A DNA stretch of 64,000 nucleotides from Nitratireductor indicus C115 (GTDB lineage Bacteria; Pseudomonadota; Alphaproteobacteria; Rhizobiales; Rhizobiaceae). This document shows, one piece after another, positions 16,448-24,617 of the stretch (the first letter of the stretch is position 1; each line of letters starts with the position of its first letter). The translations under genes and the position numbers were made by a program. Location: assembly GCF_000300515.1 (NCBI RefSeq), contig NZ_AMSI01000005.1, positions 248,001 to 312,000 of the forward strand, given 5' to 3'. The notes under the pieces were generated by a model, which worked only from the letters and a program-made list of their open reading frames with translations, had not been told where the DNA came from and did not search any database.

Positions 16448-17119
16448 ATGCGTTTGCCCGGCCTCATAGCCAAGCTGGTGGCGGCGGGTGTGCTTCTCGC
16501 GCCTTCTTCGGCTGCGCTTTCAGGTGAAAGAGGCGCCGAGCCCGGCAAATTCGATTTCTATGTCCTGTCGCTCAGTTGGTCGCCCAGTTATTGCGCGGCC
16601 GAGGGTGCTGAAGCCAACCGCCAGCAATGCGGCAGCGCGCGCCCCTATGCGTTCGTCGTGCATGGGCTTTGGCCTCAATATGAGGCTGGCTATCCCGAGT
16701 TTTGCCGGCTGCAGCAATCGGGCCACGTACCGGGCAATCTGGTAAATTCCTACCAGGACATCATGCCATCGGGCGGATTGATGGGACATCAATGGCGCAA
16801 GCACGGAAGCTGCACGGGGTTAAGGCAGGGAACATATTTCGCCCTCGCCCGAAAGGCGCGGGCGAAGATCAATATTCCGCCGGAGTTCTTACGGCTCACC
16901 GCTCCTCTGCTGATTTCTCCAAAGGACGTTGAGGAGCGCTTCGTCAGCGCTAATCCGGGGCTTGAGAAGCACGATTTCGCCGTTACCTGCGACCGCCGTT
17001 ATCTCCGCGAAGTGCGCATCTGCATGACGAAGGATCTGGCGTTCCGCGCCTGTGATGAACTCGACGCAAAGGGCTGCCGCGCCGACAGAATGCTCATGCC
17101 GCCCGCAAGGGGGCGTTAG
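16448..17119 (+). CDS. Ribonuclease T2 family protein
   Basis: Exported RNase T2-type endoribonuclease, 223 aa, with a signal peptide at about 1-25. Domain CAS I is VHGLWPQY (H72) and CAS II is GHQWRKHGSC (113-122). The conserved K118-H119 pair is present, but the glutamate usually found between H and W in CAS II is a glutamine here (Q115). Several cysteines (C49, C61, C86, C122) could form the family disulfides. The protein probably acts in the periplasm on RNA from the medium, giving phosphate and nucleosides, as for E. coli RNase I. The final ~70 residues include CDRRYLREVRIC. Whether Q115 changes catalysis needs testing. Confidence 0.88.
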   Translation: MRLPGLIAKLVAAGVLLAPSSAALSGERGAEPGKFDFYVLSLSWSPSYCAAEGAEANRQQCGSARPYAFVVHGLWPQYEAGYPEFCRLQQSGHVPGNLVNSYQDIMPSGGLMGHQWRKHGSCTGLRQGTYFALARKARAKINIPPEFLRLTAPLLISPKDVEERFVSANPGLEKHDFAVTCDRRYLREVRICMTKDLAFRACDELDAKGCRADRMLMPPARGR

Positions 17120-17257
17120 GATCGGCCCGACAGCCGACTTCCGGAAAAGAGCTCAAGTTCGTGGCATCATGATTGTGCGTGGTTCGATGCAACAGAGCAT
17201 CGTGCAGGCTCTTGGGAGCGCCCGCATCGGTAAGAGCCCATGGATGCTTGAGAAAGA

Positions 17258-17284
17258 AAAAGCCGGGCACAAGGCCCGGCTTTT
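17258..17284. terminator. Bidirectional terminator between RNase T2 and Omp25-like genes
   Basis: Perfect 11-bp stem (17258-17268 with 17274-17284) with T on the plus side and an A-rich left flank that gives T on the minus side. It lies between the convergent RNase T2 and outer-membrane protein genes and serves both. Confidence 0.85.
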
Positions 17285-17310
17285 CCACAATGCGATATGT
17301 CTTGCGACTT

Positions 17311-17397
17311 AGATCGGTTCACCGTTTCACGGAAACCTTGAACCGATCTATCTCTTTGTTTTTTCGCATTTATGCAGACGTCAGGTGATGCTCTAGA
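17311..17397. repeat. Mosaic palindromic intergenic repeat, copy A
   Basis: It starts with a long palindrome (AGATCGGTTC ... GAACCGATCT), followed by a TTTTTTCGCATT-TATGCAGACGTCAGGTG block and a shortened end next to GCTCTAG. It is near-identical to 26955-27060 over the first half but lacks part of the second palindrome. The end abuts the stop codon of the Omp25-like gene. It resembles the Bru-RS/RIME type, by memory only. Confidence 0.8.
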
Positions 17398-18064
17398 ACT
17401 GCATACCAAGACCGAAAAGGATCTTGTTGTTGCTGTCCTTCACGTCCTGCGAACCGCTGCCGGTGTTGAAGGTTTCGCTACCGAACTTCGTATAGCGATA
17501 TTCAACACGACCGAAAATCTTGTCGGTGAGCTTGGCATCAACGCCCGCGCCGGCCGTCCAGCCGAGCATGGTGTTGGTGTCGGAACCGGCAGCGTCGGAA
17601 ACTTTCAGACGCTCAGCGGCACCACCTGCCGTACCGTAGATCAGCAGGTTTTCGGTGGCAGCGACACCCAGACGGGCACGCAGAGTGCCATCGACACCGC
17701 TCTTCGATTCAACGCCGGCGTTGGAACCCTTGATACCATTGTAACCGACATCGCCTTCGATACCGTAGACGAAGCTGCCGTTCTGCCAGTTCCAACCGGC
17801 AAAACCGTTGCCGACGAAACCATCGGTGTCGATGTCGTTACCTGGAGCCGGAAGCCCGGCAGCCGTCGTGCCGGAGAAGCCGTAGCCGAGCGCAATACCG
17901 GCGTAACCACCGTCCCAACCGTTGATCGGGGTGGAAATCACCGGGGCAGCAGGCGGAGCCGGCGGCGGGTCCATCACCGCATCAGCAGCCTGCGCAACGC
18001 CGGCAGCGCTCAGAATACCAACGGCGGCGGCCGCAGACAGAAAAAGGTTCTTGTTGGCTTTCAT
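17393..18064 (-). CDS. Outer-membrane beta-barrel protein, Omp25/Omp31 family
   Basis: Eight-stranded outer-membrane porin-like protein, 223 aa. The signal peptide ends at AQA (residue ~27) before ADAVMDPPP, followed by a Pro-rich linker. Barrel features: GGYAGIALGYG, FVYGIEGDVGYNGIKG, LRARLGVAATENLLIYGTAGGAAE, GWTAGAGVDAKLTD, FGRVEYRYTKFG and a final LGMQF ending in Phe, as needed for BAM insertion. These match the Omp25/Omp31 family of Brucellaceae. The AAGGAG ribosome site precedes ATG. It is paralogous to the gene at 19386-20051. Which Brucella orthologue (25b, 25c, 25d or other) cannot be decided here. Confidence 0.9.
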   Translation of the reverse strand: MKANKNLFLSAAAAVGILSAAGVAQAADAVMDPPPAPPAAPVISTPINGWDGGYAGIALGYGFSGTTAAGLPAPGNDIDTDGFVGNGFAGWNWQNGSFVYGIEGDVGYNGIKGSNAGVESKSGVDGTLRARLGVAATENLLIYGTAGGAAERLKVSDAAGSDTNTMLGWTAGAGVDAKLTDKIFGRVEYRYTKFGSETFNTGSGSQDVKDSNNKILFGLGMQF

Positions 18065-18390
18065 AGTCCATACTCCTTAAGCCACATGCAAATTGCAGAA
18101 ACTCGTGGCGCCCCATGGGCAAGTCGTGCGCCATCAATGCACACCTACTTACTCGCGACCCGCCCGGCCGCATGGGGAGGGAACGGCCGAGGCATCGCAT
18201 GGTTCTATCTGGTGGGAAAATGCGGCTGAACGCGCCCCAAATAAGGGTCTTTCGGCGGCGCGAATACGGCAGAAAAATGATGTTGCAGAACAGCAACATC
18301 GGTACATGACCTTGGAAAAAAGCGGATCAGACCTATATCTGCGACACGATTCCGCTCCGGGCCCAATTCGCGCCCAACCCGAGGTTTTTC
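18065..18390. promoter_or_regulatory. Divergent intergenic region (326 bases)
   Basis: Non-coding region between the divergent Omp25-like gene and the exchanger gene, holding the promoters of both. I see the AAGGAG site for the Omp gene at its left end and a perfect inverted repeat at 18279-18300. No other clear element was found. Confidence 0.5.
18279..18300. repeat. Perfect inverted repeat upstream of exchanger gene
   Basis: GATGTTGC and GCAACATC, separated by 6 bases, about 90 bases upstream of the exchanger start. It could be an operator or a small hairpin. No T-run follows, so it does not look like a terminator. Confidence 0.45.
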
Positions 18391-19332
18391 ATGCTTTTCA
18401 GCTTTTTGATCCTGGCGGTCGGCGTGGCACTGCTCTTCTTCGCCGGCGACATTTTCGTGCGCGGCGCGGTAGGTCTTGCCGAAAGCATAGGCGTGTCGCC
18501 GCTCATCATCGGGTTGACCGTCGTTGCCTTCGGCACATCCGCGCCCGAGCTCTTCACTTCCATTCAGGCTGCCCTTTCAGGAGCGCCGGGACTTGCAATC
18601 GGCAATGTCGTCGGTTCCAACATCGCCAACATCCTCCTGGTACTCGGACTGCCCGCACTTCTGATGCCCTTGAGGGCTGATGGCCCCGGTATGCGCAGAA
18701 ACCTCATTGCCATGCTTGCCGCCACCGCGATTTTCATGGTCATGCTGGGGAGCGGCCATCTGGGCCGCCTCGACGGGACCATTCTGTTTGCAGGCCTGTG
18801 CGCCTTCATCGCCTGGCAGATTCGCGACGCGCGAAACGGCTCCGCTCCCCCCGATCACGATTTCCACGACGATATCGGGCAGGCGCCGCGCAACCGCAAG
18901 AAGGTTCTTGGCTTCCTCATCGGTGGCGCGATCGGCTTGCCGGTCGCCGCACAACTGACGGTCGCCGGCGCAACGCGGATTGCCGAAAGTTTCGGTGTCA
19001 GCGACACGGCCATAGGTCTCACGGTCGTTGCCATCGGCACTTCGCTGCCTGAACTCGCCACGAGCTTTACCGCAGCCCTCAAGCGCCAGAACTCTGTCGC
19101 CCTCGGCAACATCGTGGGATCCAACATCTTCAACATTGCCTGCATCATGGGGATCACCACATTGATCGCCCCCATCCCCGTGGAACCTCGCGTCGTGTCA
19201 ATAGACATGTGGGTGATGCTCGCCGCGGCGGTGATCCTCGCCATTATCGGTTTTGCGCGCATTCCCGTTGGCAAGATGGTCGGCGGGGCAATGCTTGCGG
19301 GTTTTGCAGGTTATGTTGCTACCATATTTTGA
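18391..19332 (+). CDS. Na+/Ca2+ exchanger family protein (YrbG-like)
   Basis: Inner-membrane CaCA-family antiporter, 313 aa, with about ten hydrophobic segments. Both alpha repeats are present. Repeat 1 has LTVVAFGTSAPELFTSI and NVVGSNIANILLVLG. Repeat 2 has LTVVAIGTSLPELATSF and NIVGSNIFNI. The GTS-PEL and GSN motifs place the ion-binding residues (E in PEL, N in GSN). A charged central loop separates the halves. It probably exports calcium in exchange for sodium or protons. It lies between two Omp25-like genes, convergent with the second. A co-regulation with them is possible but not shown. Confidence 0.93.
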   Translation: MLFSFLILAVGVALLFFAGDIFVRGAVGLAESIGVSPLIIGLTVVAFGTSAPELFTSIQAALSGAPGLAIGNVVGSNIANILLVLGLPALLMPLRADGPGMRRNLIAMLAATAIFMVMLGSGHLGRLDGTILFAGLCAFIAWQIRDARNGSAPPDHDFHDDIGQAPRNRKKVLGFLIGGAIGLPVAAQLTVAGATRIAESFGVSDTAIGLTVVAIGTSLPELATSFTAALKRQNSVALGNIVGSNIFNIACIMGITTLIAPIPVEPRVVSIDMWVMLAAAVILAIIGFARIPVGKMVGGAMLAGFAGYVATIF

Positions 19333-19350
19333 AACAAGCGCATCAAAGCA

Positions 19351-19369
19351 GCGCCGGGGAATCCGGCGC
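19351..19369. terminator. Hairpin between exchanger and second Omp gene
   Basis: Perfect 7-bp GC stem (19351-19357 with 19363-19369), 5-nt loop, between the convergent exchanger and Omp-like genes. It has no T-run, so it is a probable mRNA-end hairpin only. Confidence 0.5.
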
Positions 19370-19385
19370 CGCCAAATTCTAGTAA

Positions 19386-20051
19386 CTAGAACTGGATACC
19401 TAGACCAACCTTGATCTTGCCACCGCGCGCTCCGAATTCACTATTTCCACTGCCGGTGGAAAAGGTCTTGCTGCCGAAATCTGTATATCGGTACTCGACC
19501 CGCCCGAAAACGCTGTCGGTCAACTTGGCATCAACGCCAACACCGGCTGTCCAACCAAGCATGGTGTTGGTATCGGATTTACTTGCCTCTGCCACACTCA
19601 GGCGCTGGGCTGCGCCGCCCGCAGTGCCGTAGAGAAGAACACTGTCAGTCAGAGCATAGCCCAGCCGAGCACGTGCAGAACCATCAACGCCGCCCTTGAA
19701 GCTGTAAGCACCCTGACTTCCCTTCAATCGATCGTAACCCAGGTCTCCCTCGACACCATAGACAACATTGCCATTCTGGAAGTTCGTGCCGGCAAAAATC
19801 CCACCAAAATATCCGTCCAGACGGGTCAAACCATCGCCTGGGTTTCGCCCCTTGAAGGTTTTACCGCCGGAGATACCGACATAGCCCCCTTCCCAGGTTT
19901 TGACCGGTGATGGAGACAGGATTGGAACAGGCGCCATTTCAACAGCGGGAACATGCCTGACAACATCGGCGGCGTTAGCGTTAAAGGAATACCCAATCCC
20001 TAGAATAATTGCTGAAATATAAAAATAATCACGAAAATATTCCGTCTTCAT
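19386..20051 (-). CDS. Outer-membrane protein, Omp25/Omp31 family, diverged low-GC paralogue
   Basis: Second Omp25-like barrel, 221 aa. The signal peptide (with YISAIILGIGYSFNANA) is followed by a Pro-rich segment ending in KTWEGGYVG, then NVVYGVEGDLGYDRLKG, ARLGYALTDSVLLYGTAGGAAQ, GWTAGVGVDAKLTDSV and FGRVEYRYTDFG, with LGIQF at the end. The order equals that of the gene at 17393, so both come from duplication. Start: ATG at 20051 with GGAG in front; a TTG at 20063 is less likely. The first third uses more A/T-rich codons, and the upstream region is very AT-rich, unlike the surroundings. That suggests later acquisition or relaxed constraint. Confidence 0.86.
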   Translation of the reverse strand: MKTEYFRDYFYISAIILGIGYSFNANAADVVRHVPAVEMAPVPILSPSPVKTWEGGYVGISGGKTFKGRNPGDGLTRLDGYFGGIFAGTNFQNGNVVYGVEGDLGYDRLKGSQGAYSFKGGVDGSARARLGYALTDSVLLYGTAGGAAQRLSVAEASKSDTNTMLGWTAGVGVDAKLTDSVFGRVEYRYTDFGSKTFSTGSGNSEFGARGGKIKVGLGIQF

Positions 20052-20329
20052 TAGAAGCTCCAAATTATATTATTAAATAACAACTGGATTACTCATATTA
20101 GATTTTTCCAGCTGCATCGCGATCCCATCAAATATTGTTTGAATCATGACCTCAACTTGATTTTCGTATAATATTTATAATGTAAAAAATACTATTTACT
20201 TTCAATCCTCAATCCAACGACCACCACATGCAAAACTTGGAGACAGGCCGCATTCGGACTACATGATAGATTGCCCGTGAAGGATATGAATTGGATTCGC
20301 GACCAACGCACGCTCACAACGGATGCAGC

Positions 20330-21094
20330 ATGACTGAAGCTCGTAAGACAGCGCTTGTTACCGGCGGCGCAAGACGTATCGGCGCCGCGATTGCACGCGA
20401 TCTCGCGGCGAATGGATTTGCAATCGCCATCCACTACGACAGTTCAAGCGAGGCGGTTGAAACGCTTGTCTCGGAGATCATCGCAGCGGGTGGCAGCGCG
20501 GTACCGCTGCAGGCGAACCTGGCCAGAAGCACAGATGCGGCCGGACTGATCGGCAAAGCGCAGGCGGCGCTTGGCCTGCCCGATATCATCGTCAACAACG
20601 CCTCCGTCTTCGAGGACGATTCCGTGTTCGATTTCGATGAAGCCATGTGGGACAAGCATTTCGCTGTTCATCTCAAAGCCCCGGCACTGATCGCGCAGGC
20701 GCTGGCCAACACGCTTCCCGCAGGTCGGGAAGCCCTGATCGTGAACATGATCGACCAGCGCGTCTGGCGCCTCAACCCACGCTTTTTCAGCTATACACTG
20801 TCCAAATCGGCACTCTGGACGGCAACCCGGACCATGGCTCAGGCACTCGGCCCCTCGATCCGGGTCAATGCCATCGGCCCCGGCCCCACCCTGCCTAACC
20901 AGCGACAGGAACAGGCGGATTTCGACCGGCAGACCGACGCGCTCGTGCTTCGGCGCGGACCGGCGCTCGAGGAATTCGGCCGCACCGTGCGGTATCTCTG
21001 GGAAGCGCGCTCGGTCACCGGGCAGATGATCGCGCTCGACGGCGGTCAGCATCTTGCGTGGGAGACGCCCGATATAGCAGGTATTCCCGAATGA
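20330..21094 (+). CDS. Short-chain dehydrogenase/reductase (pteridine-reductase-like)
   Basis: NAD(P)-dependent oxidoreductase, 254 aa. The cofactor motif is TGGARRIG at about 13-20, where the R-R suggests NADPH preference. NNASVF is the structural motif and YTLSK provides the catalytic Tyr-x3-Lys. The position usually held by the catalytic Ser has D/Q (NMIDQRVWR), as in FolM/pteridine-reductase-type SDRs. Substrate unknown, possibly dihydropteridines. The ATG at 20330 is chosen over an upstream TTG at 20291. The stop overlaps the uvrC start (ATGA), a translational coupling of a pteridine-type reductase with a repair enzyme that is common in Rhizobiales. Confidence 0.87.
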   Translation: MTEARKTALVTGGARRIGAAIARDLAANGFAIAIHYDSSSEAVETLVSEIIAAGGSAVPLQANLARSTDAAGLIGKAQAALGLPDIIVNNASVFEDDSVFDFDEAMWDKHFAVHLKAPALIAQALANTLPAGREALIVNMIDQRVWRLNPRFFSYTLSKSALWTATRTMAQALGPSIRVNAIGPGPTLPNQRQEQADFDRQTDALVLRRGPALEEFGRTVRYLWEARSVTGQMIALDGGQHLAWETPDIAGIPE

Positions 21095-23064
21095 GCGATA
21101 CGACCGACATTGAGCTTTCCACCCCAGCTGGCAACGCCCTCGACTGGTACGCCGGCGATGCGCCTACGGGGGTGGTGGGCATCGAGGTGATCCAGGCGGC
21201 GGTGAAGCGGCTTCCCAACGCGCCAGGCGTCTACCGCATGATGAATGCGGAAGGGGACGTGCTTTATGTGGGCAAGGCCCGCAATCTGAAGAAACGCGTT
21301 ACCAATTACGCGCAAGGCCGCGGCCACACAAACCGCATCGGACGGATGGTTCGCGAAACCGCGTCGATGGAATTCGTGGTCACGCGGACGGAAACCGAAG
21401 CACTTCTTCTCGAAGCCAATCTCATCAAGCGCCTGCGGCCGCGCTTCAACGTGTTGCTGCGCGACGACAAGTCGTTTCCCTACATACTTTTGACGGGAGA
21501 TCATGCTGCGCCCGGAATTTTCAAGCATCGCGGCGCACGCTCGCGCAAGGGTGATTATTTCGGTCCCTTCGCATCCGCGGGCGCCGTCGGGCGGACCATC
21601 AATTCACTGCAACGGGCGTTCCTGTTGCGCACCTGCACGGATTCGGTGTTCGAAAGCCGCACCCGCCCCTGCCTGCTCTACCAGATAAAGCGTTGCTCGG
21701 GGCCCTGCACCGGCGAAATCAGCGCGACCGACTATATGGAGCTGGTGAACGAGGCGAAGGCATTCTTGTCGGGCCGCTCCAGCAAAGTGAAAGCGCATAT
21801 CGCCGAGGCGATGCAGGAAGCATCCAGCGCGCTCGACTTCGAACGGGCAGCCGTCTATCGCGACCGCCTTTCGGCGTTGAGCCATGTGCAAAGCCACCAG
21901 GGCATCAATCCGCAAGGTGTCGAGGAAGCCGATGTCATCGCCATCCATCAGGAAGGCGGGCAGAACTGCATCCAGGTGTTCTTCTTCAGAACCGGTCAGA
22001 ACTGGGGCAACCGCGCCTACTTCCCCAAGGCTGATCCGGCGCTCGGTTCAGCGGAAGTGCTGGGAGCCTTCCTCGCGCAATTCTACGATGACAAGCCCTG
22101 CCCGCCTCTTCTTCTTCTGTCGCACGAGGTGGAGGAGCAGGAGCTTCTCGCCGAGGCGCTTTCAACCCGTGCAGGCCGCAAGGTGCAGGTGCTCGTGCCG
22201 CAGAGGGGCGAAAAGAAGGACCTCACCGAACACGCGCTGCAGAATGCACGCGAGGCGCTGGGGCGGCGGCTGGCCGAAACCTCGTCCCAGGCCCGTCTCA
22301 TGGAAGGTTTCGCCGAAACCTTCGGACTCGACAGCGCCCCACGCCGCATCGAGGTCTATGACAACTCCCATATCATGGGCACCAATGCCGTTGGCGGCAT
22401 GATCGTCGCCGGCATGGAGGGCTTTGCCAAGAACCAGTATCGCAAGTTCAACATCCGCTCGACCGACATCACGCCGGGCGACGATTACGGCATGATGCGC
22501 GAGGTGATGCAGCGACGTTTTTCGAGGCTGCTCAAGGAAAACGGCCTGCCGGACGACAGCGCGGGCGCAGCGGAGGCAGACGATGCCGGGCATCGCGCGG
22601 ACATGCCGGCCTGGCCCGACGTCATCCTGATCGACGGCGGACAGGGGCAACTTGCCGCCGCCAGCCTGATTCTGGACGAACTCGGCATCACCGACCGGGT
22701 CACCGCCATCGGCGTGGCGAAGGGAGTGGATCGCGATGCGGGCCGCGAACGCTTCTTCATGGCGGGGCGCAATTCCTTCACCCTGCCACCGCGCGATCCC
22801 GTCCTTTATTTCGTACAGCGCCTGCGCGACGAAGCACACCGCTTCGCCATCGGCTCGCACCGGGCCCGGCGCAAGAAGGAAATGGTGAAAAACCCGCTCG
22901 ACGAGATTGCCGGTATCGGGCCGGGCCGCAAGCGGGCGCTGCTGCATCATTTCGGCACGGCAAAGGCCGTCAGTCGCGCTGCCATGGAAGATCTGACAGC
23001 CGTTGAAGGCATTTCAGAAGCAATTGCGCGGCAAATCTACAATCACTTCCATGAAAAGGGCTGA
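21091..23064 (+). CDS. uvrC: UvrABC system protein C
   Basis: Excinuclease subunit that makes both nicks around lesions in nucleotide excision repair, 657 aa. The N-terminal GIY-YIG nuclease is seen in PGVYRMM with [14 protein letters not shown], the UVR motif ([14 protein letters not shown]) at about 250, then the RNase H-like nuclease core with [21 protein letters not shown], and a C-terminal helix-hairpin-helix pair ([31 protein letters not shown]). A short insertion, rich in Ala/Asp, sits before [13 protein letters not shown]. The start at 21091 overlaps the SDR stop by 4 bases. Length is a little above the enterobacterial form. Confidence 0.97.
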   Translation: MSDTTDIELSTPAGNALDWYAGDAPTGVVGIEVIQAAVKRLPNAPGVYRMMNAEGDVLYVGKARNLKKRVTNYAQGRGHTNRIGRMVRETASMEFVVTRTETEALLLEANLIKRLRPRFNVLLRDDKSFPYILLTGDHAAPGIFKHRGARSRKGDYFGPFASAGAVGRTINSLQRAFLLRTCTDSVFESRTRPCLLYQIKRCSGPCTGEISATDYMELVNEAKAFLSGRSSKVKAHIAEAMQEASSALDFERAAVYRDRLSALSHVQSHQGINPQGVEEADVIAIHQEGGQNCIQVFFFRTGQNWGNRAYFPKADPALGSAEVLGAFLAQFYDDKPCPPLLLLSHEVEEQELLAEALSTRAGRKVQVLVPQRGEKKDLTEHALQNAREALGRRLAETSSQARLMEGFAETFGLDSAPRRIEVYDNSHIMGTNAVGGMIVAGMEGFAKNQYRKFNIRSTDITPGDDYGMMREVMQRRFSRLLKENGLPDDSAGAAEADDAGHRADMPAWPDVILIDGGQGQLAAASLILDELGITDRVTAIGVAKGVDRDAGRERFFMAGRNSFTLPPRDPVLYFVQRLRDEAHRFAIGSHRARRKKEMVKNPLDEIAGIGPGRKRALLHHFGTAKAVSRAAMEDLTAVEGISEAIARQIYNHFHEKG

Positions 23065-23161
23065 AAGGGCGTTGTTTCGTCGCGGGTGACCATGCAGGAG
23101 CTTGACCGCTCGTGCCGCCATCTGATTTGACAGGTGAAAGTTCAGGCGGGATCGCATTCTC

Positions 23162-23761
23162 ATGGCCAAACGCACATCGCGCGCATTCAATATCCCCAAT
23201 CTCCTGACCTATGGGCGCATTCTCGCCGTACCGGCAATCGTCCTGTGCTTCTTCATGGAAGGCAGGCTGCAATCCAGCGACCTCGCCCGCTGGTCCGCGC
23301 TCGGTCTGTTCATCGCGGCAAGCGTCACGGATTATTTCGACGGCTATCTGGCGCGCACCTGGCAGCAGACCTCCAATATCGGGCGCATGCTCGATCCCAT
23401 CGCTGACAAGCTCCTGGTTTCGACCTGCCTGCTTCTTCTGGCCGCCGATACCGACCGCACCATTGCCGGCTGGACGCTGTGGGCAGCCATCATCATCCTC
23501 TGCCGCGAGATTCTGGTTTCGGGTTTGCGGGAATATCTGGCGGCGCTGAAGGTTTCGGTACCGGTGACGCAGCTCGCAAAATGGAAAACAGCGATACAGA
23601 TGCTGGCGATCGGCTTCCTGCTTGCAGGCCCCGCGGGCGACAAGGTGCTGCCCTATACCACCCAGACCGGCATCGCTCTTCTGTGGATTTCGGCTATTGT
23701 CACGCTCTACACGGGCTATGATTATTTCCGTGCTGGCCTGAAGCACATCGTGGAGGAATAA
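23162..23761 (+). CDS. pgsA: CDP-diacylglycerol-glycerol-3-phosphate 3-phosphatidyltransferase
   Basis: Inner-membrane enzyme that makes phosphatidylglycerophosphate, the precursor of phosphatidylglycerol and cardiolipin. Length 199 aa. The start FNIPNLLTYGRILAVP is family-typical. The full catalytic motif is present as D-Y-F-D-G-Y-L-A-R followed by G-R-M-L-D-P-I-A-D. LREYLA and the K-W-K-T stretch further along also match PgsA. Four or five membrane segments are visible. It is four bases upstream of moaD, so both probably share one transcript. It is distinct from the more diverged CDP-alcohol transferase at 9574. Confidence 0.94.
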   Translation: MAKRTSRAFNIPNLLTYGRILAVPAIVLCFFMEGRLQSSDLARWSALGLFIAASVTDYFDGYLARTWQQTSNIGRMLDPIADKLLVSTCLLLLAADTDRTIAGWTLWAAIIILCREILVSGLREYLAALKVSVPVTQLAKWKTAIQMLAIGFLLAGPAGDKVLPYTTQTGIALLWISAIVTLYTGYDYFRAGLKHIVEE

Positions 23762-23765
23762 CCCC

Positions 23766-24017
23766 ATGAAGCTCGTCTATTTTGCCTGGGTCCGCGAACG
23801 CATCGGCCGCGCGGAGGAAAGGGTCGAGCTTCCGACCAACATTACCACGGTGGCAGACCTCATCGCCTGGCTCGCCGCACGGGGCGAAGGCTATGCGGCA
23901 GCGCTCGAACGCCCGGAGACGATCCGTGTGGCCATCGACCAGGAGCATGTCGAGCACGACACTCCATTGCCGAAGGATGGCGAGATTGCGCTCTTCCCTC
24001 CCATGACGGGGGGATGA
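23766..24017 (+). CDS. moaD: Molybdopterin synthase small subunit (sulfur carrier)
   Basis: Ubiquitin-like sulfur carrier of 83 aa that ends in Gly-Gly (PPMTGG). The C-terminal thiocarboxylate donates sulfur to make the dithiolene of molybdopterin. The protein starts MKLVYFAWVRERIGR and contains DGEIALFPP, the conserved end before the GG tail. It follows pgsA after 4 bases and precedes moaE with one base between the stop and the moaE start, so the two subunits of molybdopterin synthase are made together. It would support the molybdoenzyme at 12256. Confidence 0.94.
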   Translation: MKLVYFAWVRERIGRAEERVELPTNITTVADLIAWLAARGEGYAAALERPETIRVAIDQEHVEHDTPLPKDGEIALFPPMTGG

Positions 24018-24018
24018 A

Positions 24019-24486
24019 TTGAATACCCCCTGCATCCCGACAGTGCGCGTGCAGCAGGAGGATTTCGATCTTTCCGAAGAAGTTGCGGCTCTCACGGCCG
24101 GGCGTCGCGACGTGGGTGCCGTGGTAAGCTTTGCCGGTCTTTGCCGCGACGAGAACGGTCGACTGACTGCGCTGGAACTCGAACACTATCCGGGGATGGC
24201 GGAGGCTGAAATCTCCCGGATCGCGGCTGAGGCCTTAGGACGCTGGCCCCTGACGGGTCTCACGGTCATTCACCGTTTCGGCAAAATTCTTCCCGGCGGC
24301 AACATCGTTCTCGTCGTTGCCTCATCGGAGCACAGGCGGGCTGCGTTCGAGGCCGCCGATTTCCTGATGGACTTTCTCAAATCGAAGGCTCCGTTCTGGA
24401 AAAAGGAGCATACCGTGGACGGTACCGCCACCCAATGGGTGACCGCAAAAGACAGCGACGAGGAAGATATCAAACGCTGGAAATGA
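24019..24486 (+). CDS. moaE: Molybdopterin synthase catalytic subunit
   Basis: Large subunit of molybdopterin synthase, 155 aa; it converts cPMP to molybdopterin with sulfur from MoaD. Family blocks: GAVVSFAGLCRDENG, ALELEHYPGMAE, VIHRFGKILPG, EHRRAAFEAADFLMDFLKSKAPFWKKE, where the last contains the conserved active-site lysines. A TTG at 24019 is taken as start, because a strong GGGGGGA site lies at 24008-24014; the ATG at 24014 opens a frame that stops at once. A GTG further in (about residue 9) is a second option. It ends well before the GGDEF-EAL gene. Confidence 0.93.
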   Translation: MNTPCIPTVRVQQEDFDLSEEVAALTAGRRDVGAVVSFAGLCRDENGRLTALELEHYPGMAEAEISRIAAEALGRWPLTGLTVIHRFGKILPGGNIVLVVASSEHRRAAFEAADFLMDFLKSKAPFWKKEHTVDGTATQWVTAKDSDEEDIKRWK

Positions 24487-24617
24487 GACGATTGTGAAGA
24501 AAGTTGGCTAAGTTTACGCTACGGTAAGCATAGGTACCGTTTCTTCGCACCGTTGAGGTCTTCCTCAAGGCCAGATGTGTAAAAATACGTTCGCTGAGTG
24601 GGGTCGCCGGGGTGTTG

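Noticed and set aside
20064-20290. A small gene in the AT-rich stretch before the SDR gene
   Set aside because: Open frames there are short and without a ribosome site or coding look; treated as promoter DNA of the Omp paralogue and SDR gene.
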